Positions 35,058 to 44,941 of a stretch of 64,000 nt of DNA are shown piece after piece; position 1 is the first letter of the stretch; each line of letters opens with the position of its first letter. The translations under genes and the position numbers were made by a program. The DNA comes from Myxococcales bacterium. GTDB taxonomy: Bacteria; Myxococcota_A; Polyangia; Nannocystales; Nannocystaceae. Location of the stretch: NCBI GenBank assembly GCA_020633335.1, contig JACKDU010000013.1, positions 175,493 through 239,492 of the forward strand, given 5' to 3'. Below the pieces are notes generated by a model. It saw only the letters and a list, made by a program, of their open reading frames with translations. It had not been told where the DNA came from and searched no databases.

Positions 35058-35855
35058 ATGTCATTTCGCGCACTCACTGCGATCTCATTTGCCTTCACCT
35101 TCACCCTCGCGCTCGTCGGCTGCTCCGGCGACGACGGCAGCACCGCCTCCGGCGGTGAGACCAGCACCGGCGACGCGTCGACCAGCTCGGCGTCGGCGAC
35201 CAGCGCCGGGACCAGCACGAGCGGCACCGCCTCGACCAGCGGCGGCGAGAGCATGACCGGCGACTCGAGCACCGGCGGGTCCTCAACGAGCGTGTCGACG
35301 AGCGGGACGACCGCGCCCGAGACCACCGGGAGCACGGGGAGCACGGGGAGCACGGGGAGCACGGACACCGGGACCACCGGGACCACCGGCGGCGTCGACG
35401 GGGACGGCTGCATGCAGGCCTGCGAGAACCTGACGATGTGCATCCCCGACTGGCCGATGGACCAGTGCATGATGGACTGTCTCAATGACTACAACATGGA
35501 CCCCGCGCCCGAGTGCCTGGCCGCGAAGTCGGAGGCCAACGCCTGCCTCAGCGGCGTCGCCTGCGACGCGCTGATGATGGGCGCCGTCGAGTGCGAGCCG
35601 TTCTTCAACGCCGTCGACAACGCCTGCGGCGGCGGGATGATGATGTGCGTGCCCTCGCAGATGGCGATGGGCAAGGGCTGCTCCGTCGACTTCGACTGCG
35701 GGATGGCGCAGTACCGGATGCAGTGCAACCAGAACAACTGCACCTGCCTCGAGGACGGGCAGCAGGTCGGCGCCTGCGCGAACATGGACTTCTGCGCGCT
35801 CGGCCTCGACGAGGCGGTCGCCGCCGCCAACGACTGCTGCGGCTGGAGCTTCTAG
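35058..35855 (+). CDS. Lipoprotein with Ser/Thr linker and Cys/Met-rich C-terminal domain
   Basis: The 265-residue protein has a signal peptide with lipobox LALVGC. A Gly/Ser/Thr linker covers about residues 25-115 and includes a 9-bp tandem repeat. The C-terminal 145 residues are rich in cysteine and methionine (for example CMQACENLTMC, CMMDCLNDYN, CGGGMMMCVPSQ, CSVDFDCGMAQYRMQC). The spacing of paired cysteines suggests a disulfide-knotted extracellular domain. The Met/Cys pattern could also bind metal, but nothing proves it. ATG at 35058 has a good ribosome site, TTGGAGGACG. No family recognised. Confidence 0.72.
   Translation: MSFRALTAISFAFTFTLALVGCSGDDGSTASGGETSTGDASTSSASATSAGTSTSGTASTSGGESMTGDSSTGGSSTSVSTSGTTAPETTGSTGSTGSTGSTDTGTTGTTGGVDGDGCMQACENLTMCIPDWPMDQCMMDCLNDYNMDPAPECLAAKSEANACLSGVACDALMMGAVECEPFFNAVDNACGGGMMMCVPSQMAMGKGCSVDFDCGMAQYRMQCNQNNCTCLEDGQQVGACANMDFCALGLDEAVAAANDCCGWSF
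35329..35364 (+). repeat. 9-bp tandem repeat (GGGAGCACG)4 in a lipoprotein linker
   Basis: Four perfect units encode Gly-Ser-Thr repeats. Length changes would stay in frame. Confidence 0.9.
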
Positions 35856-35873
35856 CCGCGCGCTCCGCAGCGA

Positions 35874-36803
35874 TCACTCGGCGAGCTCGGCGAACTCGCT
35901 GAGCTCGGCGAGCGCCGCCTCCTGGAGGGCGCTCGGATCCCCCCGCCAGCGCTCGATCAGCGCCGCCTGCCCGGGCGCGCCGTCGAGGAGGCGGAGGGCG
36001 TAGGCGAGGGCCCAGGCGAGGTCGTCGACGTCGTCCTCCGCCGGCGTGGCCGCGGCCAGGCGCTCGATCAGCGCGAGCGCGGCCGGCGGATCGAGGGTCG
36101 CGAGGTCGCTCGCGCGGAAGGCCGCGGCCCGGCGATCGTCCGCCGCGAGATCGCGAGCGAGCGCGTCCCCGACCAGGCGGCGCTTGACCGCCCGGAGCTC
36201 GGCCGCGTCGACCGGCGGGGTCGTCGGCAGCGGCCGGGCGAGCGCCGCCTCGAGCCCGCCCTCGCGCCAGAGCCAGACGTAGTCCTGGTGGGAGAGCCAC
36301 TCGACGTCGTCGACGAGGAGGCGCGGGTGATCGACGAGGCGGGCGTCTGCCTCGGTGATCAGCTGGACCCGGATCGGCGCCGCCGGCCGCCGCAGCCTCG
36401 CGAGCTCGCGCTCCTCGAGGATCTCCGCCAGCCAGCCCCAGAACGCCGCCTCGTCGGCGCCGGGCCCGATCGCCAGGACGCCGGGGTGCGCGGCGTCTTC
36501 GGTCCACCAGAGCTCGAGGGGTCGGCCGTGCTCCGCGAGGAGGTCGCGGTCGCCGGCGTCGCGCGGGTCGAGGGTCGGCGAGAAGTCGCCGAGCGGCGCC
36601 GGCGGTCGCTCGAGCTCGATCCCCGCGGCCGTGAGCCAGGCCCAGGCGAGGGCGCCGGCCTTCGCGTCGGCGAGCGCGTCCGCGAGGTCGACCGCCGGCT
36701 GCGCGGCGTTCGGGGCCGACGGGCGGATCACCCGGACGAGGAGCGCGGGGACGCTCGGCGCCGCCGCAGGGAAGAGGTAGAAGCGCTCGAGCGCGATGCC
36801 CAC
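35874..36803 (-). CDS. Conserved-looking hypothetical protein, unknown function
   Basis: The 309-residue, acidic and Ala/Leu-rich protein is read from GTG at 36803 (MGIALERFYLFPAAAPSVPALLVRV). It has no signal peptide. The centre (LELWWTEDAAHPGVLAIGPGADEAAFWGWLAEIL) and the Trp-rich VEWLSHQDYVWLWREGG stretch look like a folded cytosolic domain. The C-terminal third is helical. I do not recognise a family. It is convergent with the Cys-rich lipoprotein, with 18 bases between stops, and 30 bases downstream of the carboxypeptidase-regulatory/PDZ gene stop on the same strand, so the two may be one transcript. Confidence 0.55.
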   Translation of the reverse strand: MGIALERFYLFPAAAPSVPALLVRVIRPSAPNAAQPAVDLADALADAKAGALAWAWLTAAGIELERPPAPLGDFSPTLDPRDAGDRDLLAEHGRPLELWWTEDAAHPGVLAIGPGADEAAFWGWLAEILEERELARLRRPAAPIRVQLITEADARLVDHPRLLVDDVEWLSHQDYVWLWREGGLEAALARPLPTTPPVDAAELRAVKRRLVGDALARDLAADDRRAAAFRASDLATLDPPAALALIERLAAATPAEDDVDDLAWALAYALRLLDGAPGQAALIERWRGDPSALQEAALAELSEFAELAE

Positions 36804-36833
36804 GGCGCGGAGTCTCCCACGTCGCGGGCTCGA

Positions 36834-39239
<2,406 letters not shown>

Positions 39240-39256
39240 GCAGGGCCGCGGCGATC

Positions 39257-40573
39257 TCAAGGGCGGAGATCGACCGCGCGGCGGAGCGCGAGGCGCGAGC
39301 GCAGGCGCGACGAGGCGCGGAGGCGGCGGGGCTCGGGCGTCCAGGCCTCGGCCTCGGCCTCCGCGCCCGGCTCGACCTCGACGACGATCGGGTTGTGATC
39401 GGAGACCTGTACGCCGCGCCAGCTCGGGCGCTCGATCACCCGCGGCGCCGAGGGGGCGAGGCCGCGGCCGGCGAACCAGTCGAAGCGGAAGGGGACGATC
39501 CCGCCGCGCGGCTCGAGGCGCCGCTGGAGCCACGACCAGAGCGCCTTGGGGACGTACTCGAGGGTCTTGCCGATCACCTCGGGGTCGTTGACGTTGTAGT
39601 AGATGGTCCCGACCGCCGGGTCGTTGTAGCCCTCGGTCGTCAGCCCGGCCGCCTCGAGCGCCCGGAAGACCGCGCGCTCGAAGACCTCACCTGGCCGCAT
39701 GTACTGGTCGATCGTCCCCTCGAAGCCGAAGCGCAGCGCCTTGTGCATCAGGTTGAGGGTGAGGCCGATCGACGAGCCGAAGTCGTAGGTCGAGGTGTTG
39801 AGGTCGCCGCCGAGGAGGAGGCGGCGGTCGTCGAAGGCCGCCGCCGCCCGGAGGATCCGCCGGAGCTGGCGGGCGCGGTGGCGGGCCGGCGCGAAGGGGT
39901 CGAGGTGGACGACCGCGACCGTCACCACCCCGCCCTCGACCTCGACCTCCGCGAGGATCGCCCGCTTGTCGCCGAGGCGCTTCTCGAGGGCGTGGAACTT
40001 GTCCTTGTACTCCGGCAGCGTGACCGCGCAGAAGCGGCGGATCGGCAGGCGCGAGAGGAGCGCGCAGCCGTGGAGGCCGAGGCGGTTGGCGACCCCGTGA
40101 TCGCGCTCGCCGCTGTCGCCGGGCGAGAGGACCACGTGCTGGTTGGCGAAGACGTAGCTCATCCCGAGGTGGGCGGCGAGCTCCCGCGGGACGTCGAGGT
40201 TCTGCGAGCGCCCCATGCCGATGTCGAGCTCGGTGAGGAGGAGGAGATCGGCGTCGCGGATCAGCGGGTCCTGGTCGATCGCCCCGCGGAGGGCGGCGAA
40301 GCGCTTGCCTCGCTCGATGTTCCAGGCGACCGCCCGGATCCTCCGCGGCAGCGTCGGCGGCCGCGGGGCGATCGTCGTGTCCCAGGCGAAGCCCTGGAGG
40401 AGGCGGGCGAGCTCGGGCTCGAGCTCGCGGTAGCGATCATCCCGGCGGAGGTGCCGGCGACGGCGGAGGCGCGCGAGCTCGTCGAGCGCCTCGCCGAGCT
40501 CGTGCTCGAGGTCCTGGCGGGGGGGGAGGTCGGCGAGGTCGAAGATCGCCGGGGTGGGCGCGGGCCGGGCCAT
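39257..40573 (-). CDS. Endonuclease/exonuclease/phosphatase (EEP)-fold metal-dependent hydrolase
   Basis: The 438-residue protein keeps the EEP catalytic series: VAWNIERGKR (Asn, metal), LLTELDIGMGRS (Glu metal ligand), AVVHLDPF (His), LLLGGDLNTS (Asp/Asn) and SDHNPIVVEV (the Asp-His pair). The members hydrolyse phosphodiesters in DNA, sphingolipids or inositol phosphates; the substrate cannot be named here. No signal peptide; about 95 residues of N-terminal helices precede the catalytic domain. The C-terminal 30 residues are Arg-rich. The gene sits downstream of the VCBS array on the same strand, separated by two palindromes, and the carboxypeptidase-regulatory gene follows after 17 bases. 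Confidence 0.82.
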   Translation of the reverse strand: MARPAPTPAIFDLADLPPRQDLEHELGEALDELARLRRRRHLRRDDRYRELEPELARLLQGFAWDTTIAPRPPTLPRRIRAVAWNIERGKRFAALRGAIDQDPLIRDADLLLLTELDIGMGRSQNLDVPRELAAHLGMSYVFANQHVVLSPGDSGERDHGVANRLGLHGCALLSRLPIRRFCAVTLPEYKDKFHALEKRLGDKRAILAEVEVEGGVVTVAVVHLDPFAPARHRARQLRRILRAAAAFDDRRLLLGGDLNTSTYDFGSSIGLTLNLMHKALRFGFEGTIDQYMRPGEVFERAVFRALEAAGLTTEGYNDPAVGTIYYNVNDPEVIGKTLEYVPKALWSWLQRRLEPRGGIVPFRFDWFAGRGLAPSAPRVIERPSWRGVQVSDHNPIVVEVEPGAEAEAEAWTPEPRRLRASSRLRSRLALRRAVDLRP

Positions 40574-40623
40574 GGCGGGGCAACCTTGGTAGACGACGGC
40601 CTCGGGGCTTGTCCAGGGGCGGA

Positions 40624-40659
40624 GGTCACCCTGGGGTGACCGCGCCTCTTGCGCAAGAG
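40624..40659. terminator. Two adjacent perfect palindromes between VCBS copy 1 and the EEP gene
   Basis: GGTCACC-CTGG-GGTGACC (40624-40641) and CTCTTGCGCAAGAG (40646-40659) lie 51 to 86 bases upstream of the EEP start and 35 bases past the VCBS stop. Neither has a T-tract. They may be a terminator, an operator for the EEP gene, or both. Confidence 0.5.
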
Positions 40660-40693
40660 CTGCCCCCAGGGCGCCTCGCTGCGGCCGAGGGGC

Positions 40694-43600
40694 CTATGGC
40701 GCGCCTCGACGGAGCCGGGTCGCGATCACCGACGTCTTGAGGCTGACGAGATCGGCGAGGCCGTCGTCATCGACGTCGACGCAGCGGGTCGTCGCGGCCT
40801 CGACGGCGCCGAGATCGACGAAGGAGTCGTCGGCGCTGCCGAGGAGCACGGCGGCGCCGCTGGCGAAGACGGAGAGGAGATCGGGGCGGCCGTCGCCGTT
40901 GCAGTCGCCGACCTCGCGCAGGTCGGCGACCTGGCGGTGGATCGGCGTCGAGTCGCCGAGGCTGCGGCCGTCGACCGCGATCCTCACCAGCGTCGACCCC
41001 CGGACCGCGACGAGGTCGCCGACGCCCTGGATCAGGGCGGCGCTCGCCGCCAGCGGATCGGGGCGGAGGCGGCCCTCGCCGTCGTTCCAGAGGAGCGCGA
41101 ACTCGCCGCAGCCGTCGACGACGACGAGCTCGTCGCGGCCGTCGCCGTCGAGGTCGCCGGCCTGCAGGCTCGGCTGCCTCGCGCACGCGAAGGGATCGGC
41201 GGTGGGGGCCGTGAAGATCTCCTCGCTCTCGCCCGAGGGGAGGAGCCGGATGATCGCGAAGCTCGGCGTGTCGAGGCTCGGGCGGCGGACCAGGAGCGGC
41301 TCGGCGACCCCGTCGCCGTCGAGGTCGGCGGCGCCCGGCCGCGCCGCCACGTGCGGGTGCGTCCACCCCTCGTCGGGGCCGCTGATGACCAGGGCGGCCC
41401 CGTCCCAATGGAGCGTGCTGGTCTTGCTCAAGCGGGTGAGCAGCGCCTCGTCGCGGCCGTCGCCGTCGAGGTCGGCGGCCGCGAGCGCGGCGACGCTCAC
41501 CCAGCTGGTCGACACGCTCTCGCGGAAGCGGCCGTCGTCGCCCCAGGCGATCGTCAGGGAGGGGCCGATGGTGTAGAGCGCGTCGACGCGGCCGTCGCCG
41601 TTGAAATCGCCGAAGACCGGCTCGACCGGGCCGAGGAGGTCCTGGCTCGGGTGGGGGAGGTCGAGCCGCGCGCTGGTCTTCGGCAGCAGGACGTCGACGG
41701 CCTCGAAGACTCGCACCTCGTCGCTCGCCGCGGTGAGCACCTCGGTGCGGCCGTCGCCCTCGAGGTCGGCGACGTCGAGCGACGCGGAGAGCGCGGTGTC
41801 GACCGTGGGGGCGACCCCGGCGAAGCCGCCGTCGACGCCGCGGACCAGGGTGAGCTCTCGGTGGTCGAGGAAGGCGAGGTCGCGGGAGCCGTCGCCGTCG
41901 AAGTCGCCGACGAGGGTTCGGGCGTGCGGTCGGAGGTCGCCCTCGTCGAGGACGTGATCGATCCGGAGGGTCGGCGCCGGGCCGTCGAGGTCGGCGAGGA
42001 CCGCGAGGTGCGTGTTGACGAAGAGGAGCGCCTCCGCTCTGCCGTCGCCGTCGAGGTCGTCGAGCGCGAGCCCCTCGAGGCCCTCCGCGGTCCAGGGGAG
42101 GAGCGTCACCGGATCGATCGACGGTCGGGCGTCGAGGGCGTCGCCCTCGCGCACGAGGGGGTGGAGGCGGCTGTCGAGGCCGATGCCCAGGAGGTCGTCG
42201 TCGCCGTCGCCGTCGAGGTCGCCGGCGGCGATCTGCCAGACCTCGACGCTCGGCGCCGCGAGCGGCTCGAGGACGCCGGCGCCGTCGCTGGCGAGCAGGT
42301 GAAGCGCCTCCTCGGCGTCGAGGAGCGCGAGGAGCGGGCGCTCGGGGCCGGCGAGGAGGAGCGGGCGCTCGGGCCAGGCGAGATCGAGGGGCGGGCCCGC
42401 GACGAAGCCGCCGAGCCCGTCGCCGATCAGCGCCTGGAGCCCCTCGTAGGTCCCAGTGAGGAGGTCGACGCGCCCGTCGCCGCTGAGATCGAAGGCCTGG
42501 AGCGACTGTGGGCAGCTCCAAAGGTCAGGACCCGAGAGCCAGGTCGGAGAGGGCAGGTCGCCGTCGATCGCCAGGCCGATCTTGAGCGAGCACGCGCGGT
42601 CGAGGAGCGCGAGGTCGGGGCGGCCGTCGCCGTCGAAGTCGCCGGCCGCGAGCGGGCTCGCGTCGCTGAGGTCGGGCGCCGGGATCGTCCGCCGGGCGAT
42701 CGGCCGGATCCCGCCCTCCATGACCAGCTTCGAGATGAAGCCGTCGCCGCCGAAGACCCGGTCGCTGACGAAGGTCACCGGCGTCGAGGACGTGATGAAG
42801 GAGCGGCCGAAGGGCGCCGCCGCCTGGTCGATCACCCAGGCCGCGAGCCCCTCGATCGAGGGGGCGAGGAGCGTCGCAAGGCCGCCCTCGTTCGGCCCGC
42901 TCACGGCGAGGCCGCGGGCCCCGCTCGCGCCCTCGAGCGCGACCTCGACCGGCAGGTCGAAGCCGCCGGCGCCGTCGCCCGCGGCGATCCAGGCGGTGGC
43001 GTGGGCGCTGGCGCGGACGATCGCGTCGACCCGGCCGTCGCCGTCGATGTCCGCGAGCTCGAGCTCGTCGGCGGCCGGACCGATCGGCAGCGTCGCCGCC
43101 GACGTGAGGCCGCCGGCGCCGTCGCCGAGGAGCGAGGTCAGGGCGCCGTCCTTTCGGTCGACGACGACGACGTCGAGGTCGCCGTCGCCGTCGAGATCGG
43201 CGAGCTCGAGATCGCTCGGCCCGCGGCCGAGCGCGAGCTCGCGGGTCTCCTCGGAGGCGCCGTCGACGAGGGTGAGCGTCCGCTGGCTCGCGACCAGGAG
43301 CTCGGGCGCGCCGTCGCCGTCGAGGTCGGCGGCCGCGAGCGCGAGCGCGGCCTCGGCGAGCGGTAGCGCCTCGTCCTCGTCGAAGCGACCGTCGCCGCGG
43401 CTGCGGAGGCGGAGGAGGCCCGCCGGCTGCGATGTCGCCAGCACCAGATCGTCGCGGCCGTCGCCGTCGAGGTCCGCGACCGCCAGGCGCTGCGGCCCGC
43501 CGAGCGCGCTCCGTGTCACGAGGCGCCGGTCCTCCCAGGCGATCGTCAGGGTGTGGCCGTCGACGATCGCGACCTCGTCGACCCCGTCGCCGTCGACGTC

Positions 43601-43777
43601 GATCGGCGCCGCGTCGACGACCCCGACCTCGATCGGGCGGAGCGCCCAGGGAGCCCCGCAGAGCCCGCCGAGGTGGCGCTCGCACTCCGTGCCCTCGTCG
43701 CCGCAGGCGAGGGCGGGGACGATGATGATGAGGAGGAGGAGGAGGCGCGCGCGGGCGCCTGGAGAGCGGGGGGGCAC
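40694..43777 (-). CDS. Large VCBS/FG-GAP beta-propeller protein, copy 1
   Basis: About 1027 residues from the GTG at 43777, chosen because the same GTG is conserved in copy 2. A hydrophobic leader ends in PALACGDE, either a lipoprotein site or a signal peptidase I site. The mature start has CERHLGGLCGAPWALRPIEVGV, common to the array. The rest is a continuous series of FG-GAP/VCBS units with calcium loops such as DVDGDGVDE, DLDGDGRDD and DFDGDGRPD, about 25-30 in all, enough for two or more propellers. It is nearly the same as copy 2 over long stretches, including the first ~50 residues. Unlike copies 2 and 3 it has no HExxH partner gene after its stop. Confidence 0.8.
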   Translation of the reverse strand: MPPRSPGARARLLLLLIIIVPALACGDEGTECERHLGGLCGAPWALRPIEVGVVDAAPIDVDGDGVDEVAIVDGHTLTIAWEDRRLVTRSALGGPQRLAVADLDGDGRDDLVLATSQPAGLLRLRSRGDGRFDEDEALPLAEAALALAAADLDGDGAPELLVASQRTLTLVDGASEETRELALGRGPSDLELADLDGDGDLDVVVVDRKDGALTSLLGDGAGGLTSAATLPIGPAADELELADIDGDGRVDAIVRASAHATAWIAAGDGAGGFDLPVEVALEGASGARGLAVSGPNEGGLATLLAPSIEGLAAWVIDQAAAPFGRSFITSSTPVTFVSDRVFGGDGFISKLVMEGGIRPIARRTIPAPDLSDASPLAAGDFDGDGRPDLALLDRACSLKIGLAIDGDLPSPTWLSGPDLWSCPQSLQAFDLSGDGRVDLLTGTYEGLQALIGDGLGGFVAGPPLDLAWPERPLLLAGPERPLLALLDAEEALHLLASDGAGVLEPLAAPSVEVWQIAAGDLDGDGDDDLLGIGLDSRLHPLVREGDALDARPSIDPVTLLPWTAEGLEGLALDDLDGDGRAEALLFVNTHLAVLADLDGPAPTLRIDHVLDEGDLRPHARTLVGDFDGDGSRDLAFLDHRELTLVRGVDGGFAGVAPTVDTALSASLDVADLEGDGRTEVLTAASDEVRVFEAVDVLLPKTSARLDLPHPSQDLLGPVEPVFGDFNGDGRVDALYTIGPSLTIAWGDDGRFRESVSTSWVSVAALAAADLDGDGRDEALLTRLSKTSTLHWDGAALVISGPDEGWTHPHVAARPGAADLDGDGVAEPLLVRRPSLDTPSFAIIRLLPSGESEEIFTAPTADPFACARQPSLQAGDLDGDGRDELVVVDGCGEFALLWNDGEGRLRPDPLAASAALIQGVGDLVAVRGSTLVRIAVDGRSLGDSTPIHRQVADLREVGDCNGDGRPDLLSVFASGAAVLLGSADDSFVDLGAVEAATTRCVDVDDDGLADLVSLKTSVIATRLRRGAP

Positions 43778-43787
43778 GGGTACCCCG

Positions 43788-43798
43788 ACGCTAGCACT
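43788..43798 (-). promoter_or_regulatory. Conserved element ACGCTAGCACT upstream of VCBS copy 1
   Basis: The minus-strand reading AGTGCTAGCGT ends 11 bases before the GTG start. The same 11-mer stands at 48047-48057, at the same distance from copy 2, and ACGCTAGTG at 52282-52290 before copy 3. TAGCGT might serve as a -10 box for a transcript with almost no leader. Confidence 0.35.
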
Positions 43799-43897
43799 CG
43801 GCCGCGCGCGGGACGATCGGGGACGCATCGTCAGGGGGTACGCTGCGGCTAGCGCGCGTCGGCCCCGAAGCAGAGCCAGCGAGGGCGCTCCCTCGGC

Positions 43898-44941
43898 TCA
43901 CGGCGTGGCTCGCTGGATCGCCACCGCGGCGAGCCCGGGCGCCGACGCCCGACCGACGAAGCGGATCGAGTGGCGGCCCGCCTCGAGGAAGACGGGCTCG
44001 TCCGTGAGCAGCCGCTCGGAGGTGAGCCACGGTGGCCCGTCGCAGCTCCTGAGGAGCGGCGTGATCCGCTGGGTGGCCGCGTGGATCGAGTGCTCGCCGG
44101 GCTCGGCGATCACGAAGGTGACGGAGAGCTCGAGCTCGTCGAGCTGGCCGAGCCCGCCGACGACGTCGTCATCCTCGCACGCGATCGTCCGCGCGTAGAC
44201 CCAGAGGTCGCCCTGCGCCCACGGGATCTCGTCGCCGAGGCAGGACGCCGGCGGGAGCGGTCGGTCCTCGGGGCGGGTGTCGCCGCTGAGATACGCGTCG
44301 ACGATGTCGTCGAGCTCACGGCCGTAGATCCGGGCGAAGCGCCGGCGCAGGCGGGCCTCGCTCGCGCCGCGGCCGACGTCCCGGTAGAGCTCCCAGAAGG
44401 GGTCGGGGCCGAAGCGCGAGAGGAGGAAGGTGACGAAGGCGCCGGCCGCCGCGTAGTTGAGATCGTCGTAGTCGATGGTGAGGTATCGCCGGGGATCAGC
44501 GCTCGGATCCAAGCGGAGGAGCGTGTGATCGAGGGCGGTCGCCAGCCCCTCCTCGAGGAACCTGTTGGAACGCGTGGCGACGTTGGCGGCGAGCATGTGG
44601 CCGACCTCGTGGCGGAGGAGGGGGCTGCGGGCGAACGCCTCGTCACCATACGCCCAGCCGCCCTTGTCCTCGTGGCGCCCCGACACCTCGCGGTAGCGCT
44701 CGTCGGCGGGCCAATTGAAGGTCATCGGCGCCAGCGCGTCGGGGTCGAGGCCGAGCTGCTCGGCGCTCGCCTCGATCCAGCGATCGTAGTTCCGCAGGGT
44801 CCCGGCGCAGAGCTGGAAGCTCGCGTCGTAGCGGACGGTGATCCGCTCGCCGGTCTCGACCGCGAGCCCCTCCTCGTCGACCCCGCAGGCGGAGCCGCCC
44901 GCGAGGGCGCAGGCGAGCGCGAGCGCGGTCGCTCGGGTCAT
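43898..44941 (-). CDS. Lipoprotein with gluzincin-type HExxH site, partner of VCBS copy 2
   Basis: The 347-residue protein starts MTRATALALACALAGGSAC, with a cysteine soon after the hydrophobic core. HEVGH at 111-115 with EEGLATAL at 130-137 gives the HExxH...E pattern of peptidase-MA-like gluzincins (two His and one Glu bind zinc). A helical region with FVTFLLSRFGPDPFWELYRDVG and RFARIYGRELDDIVDAYLSGD follows. The last 100 residues are a beta domain with EPGEHSIHA and FLEAGRHSIRFVG, likely for ligand binding. The ATG overlaps the stop of VCBS copy 2 (ATGA), so the two are made together. The proteolytic function is inferred from the motif; activity is unproven. Confidence 0.75.
   Translation of the reverse strand: MTRATALALACALAGGSACGVDEEGLAVETGERITVRYDASFQLCAGTLRNYDRWIEASAEQLGLDPDALAPMTFNWPADERYREVSGRHEDKGGWAYGDEAFARSPLLRHEVGHMLAANVATRSNRFLEEGLATALDHTLLRLDPSADPRRYLTIDYDDLNYAAAGAFVTFLLSRFGPDPFWELYRDVGRGASEARLRRRFARIYGRELDDIVDAYLSGDTRPEDRPLPPASCLGDEIPWAQGDLWVYARTIACEDDDVVGGLGQLDELELSVTFVIAEPGEHSIHAATQRITPLLRSCDGPPWLTSERLLTDEPVFLEAGRHSIRFVGRASAPGLAAVAIQRATP

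Noticed and set aside
32061..35855. Plus-strand frame of more than 1200 codons opposite the alpha-2-macroglobulin gene
   Set aside because: Most of it is antisense shadow; only the part from the ATG at 35058 is a real gene, the Cys-rich lipoprotein.
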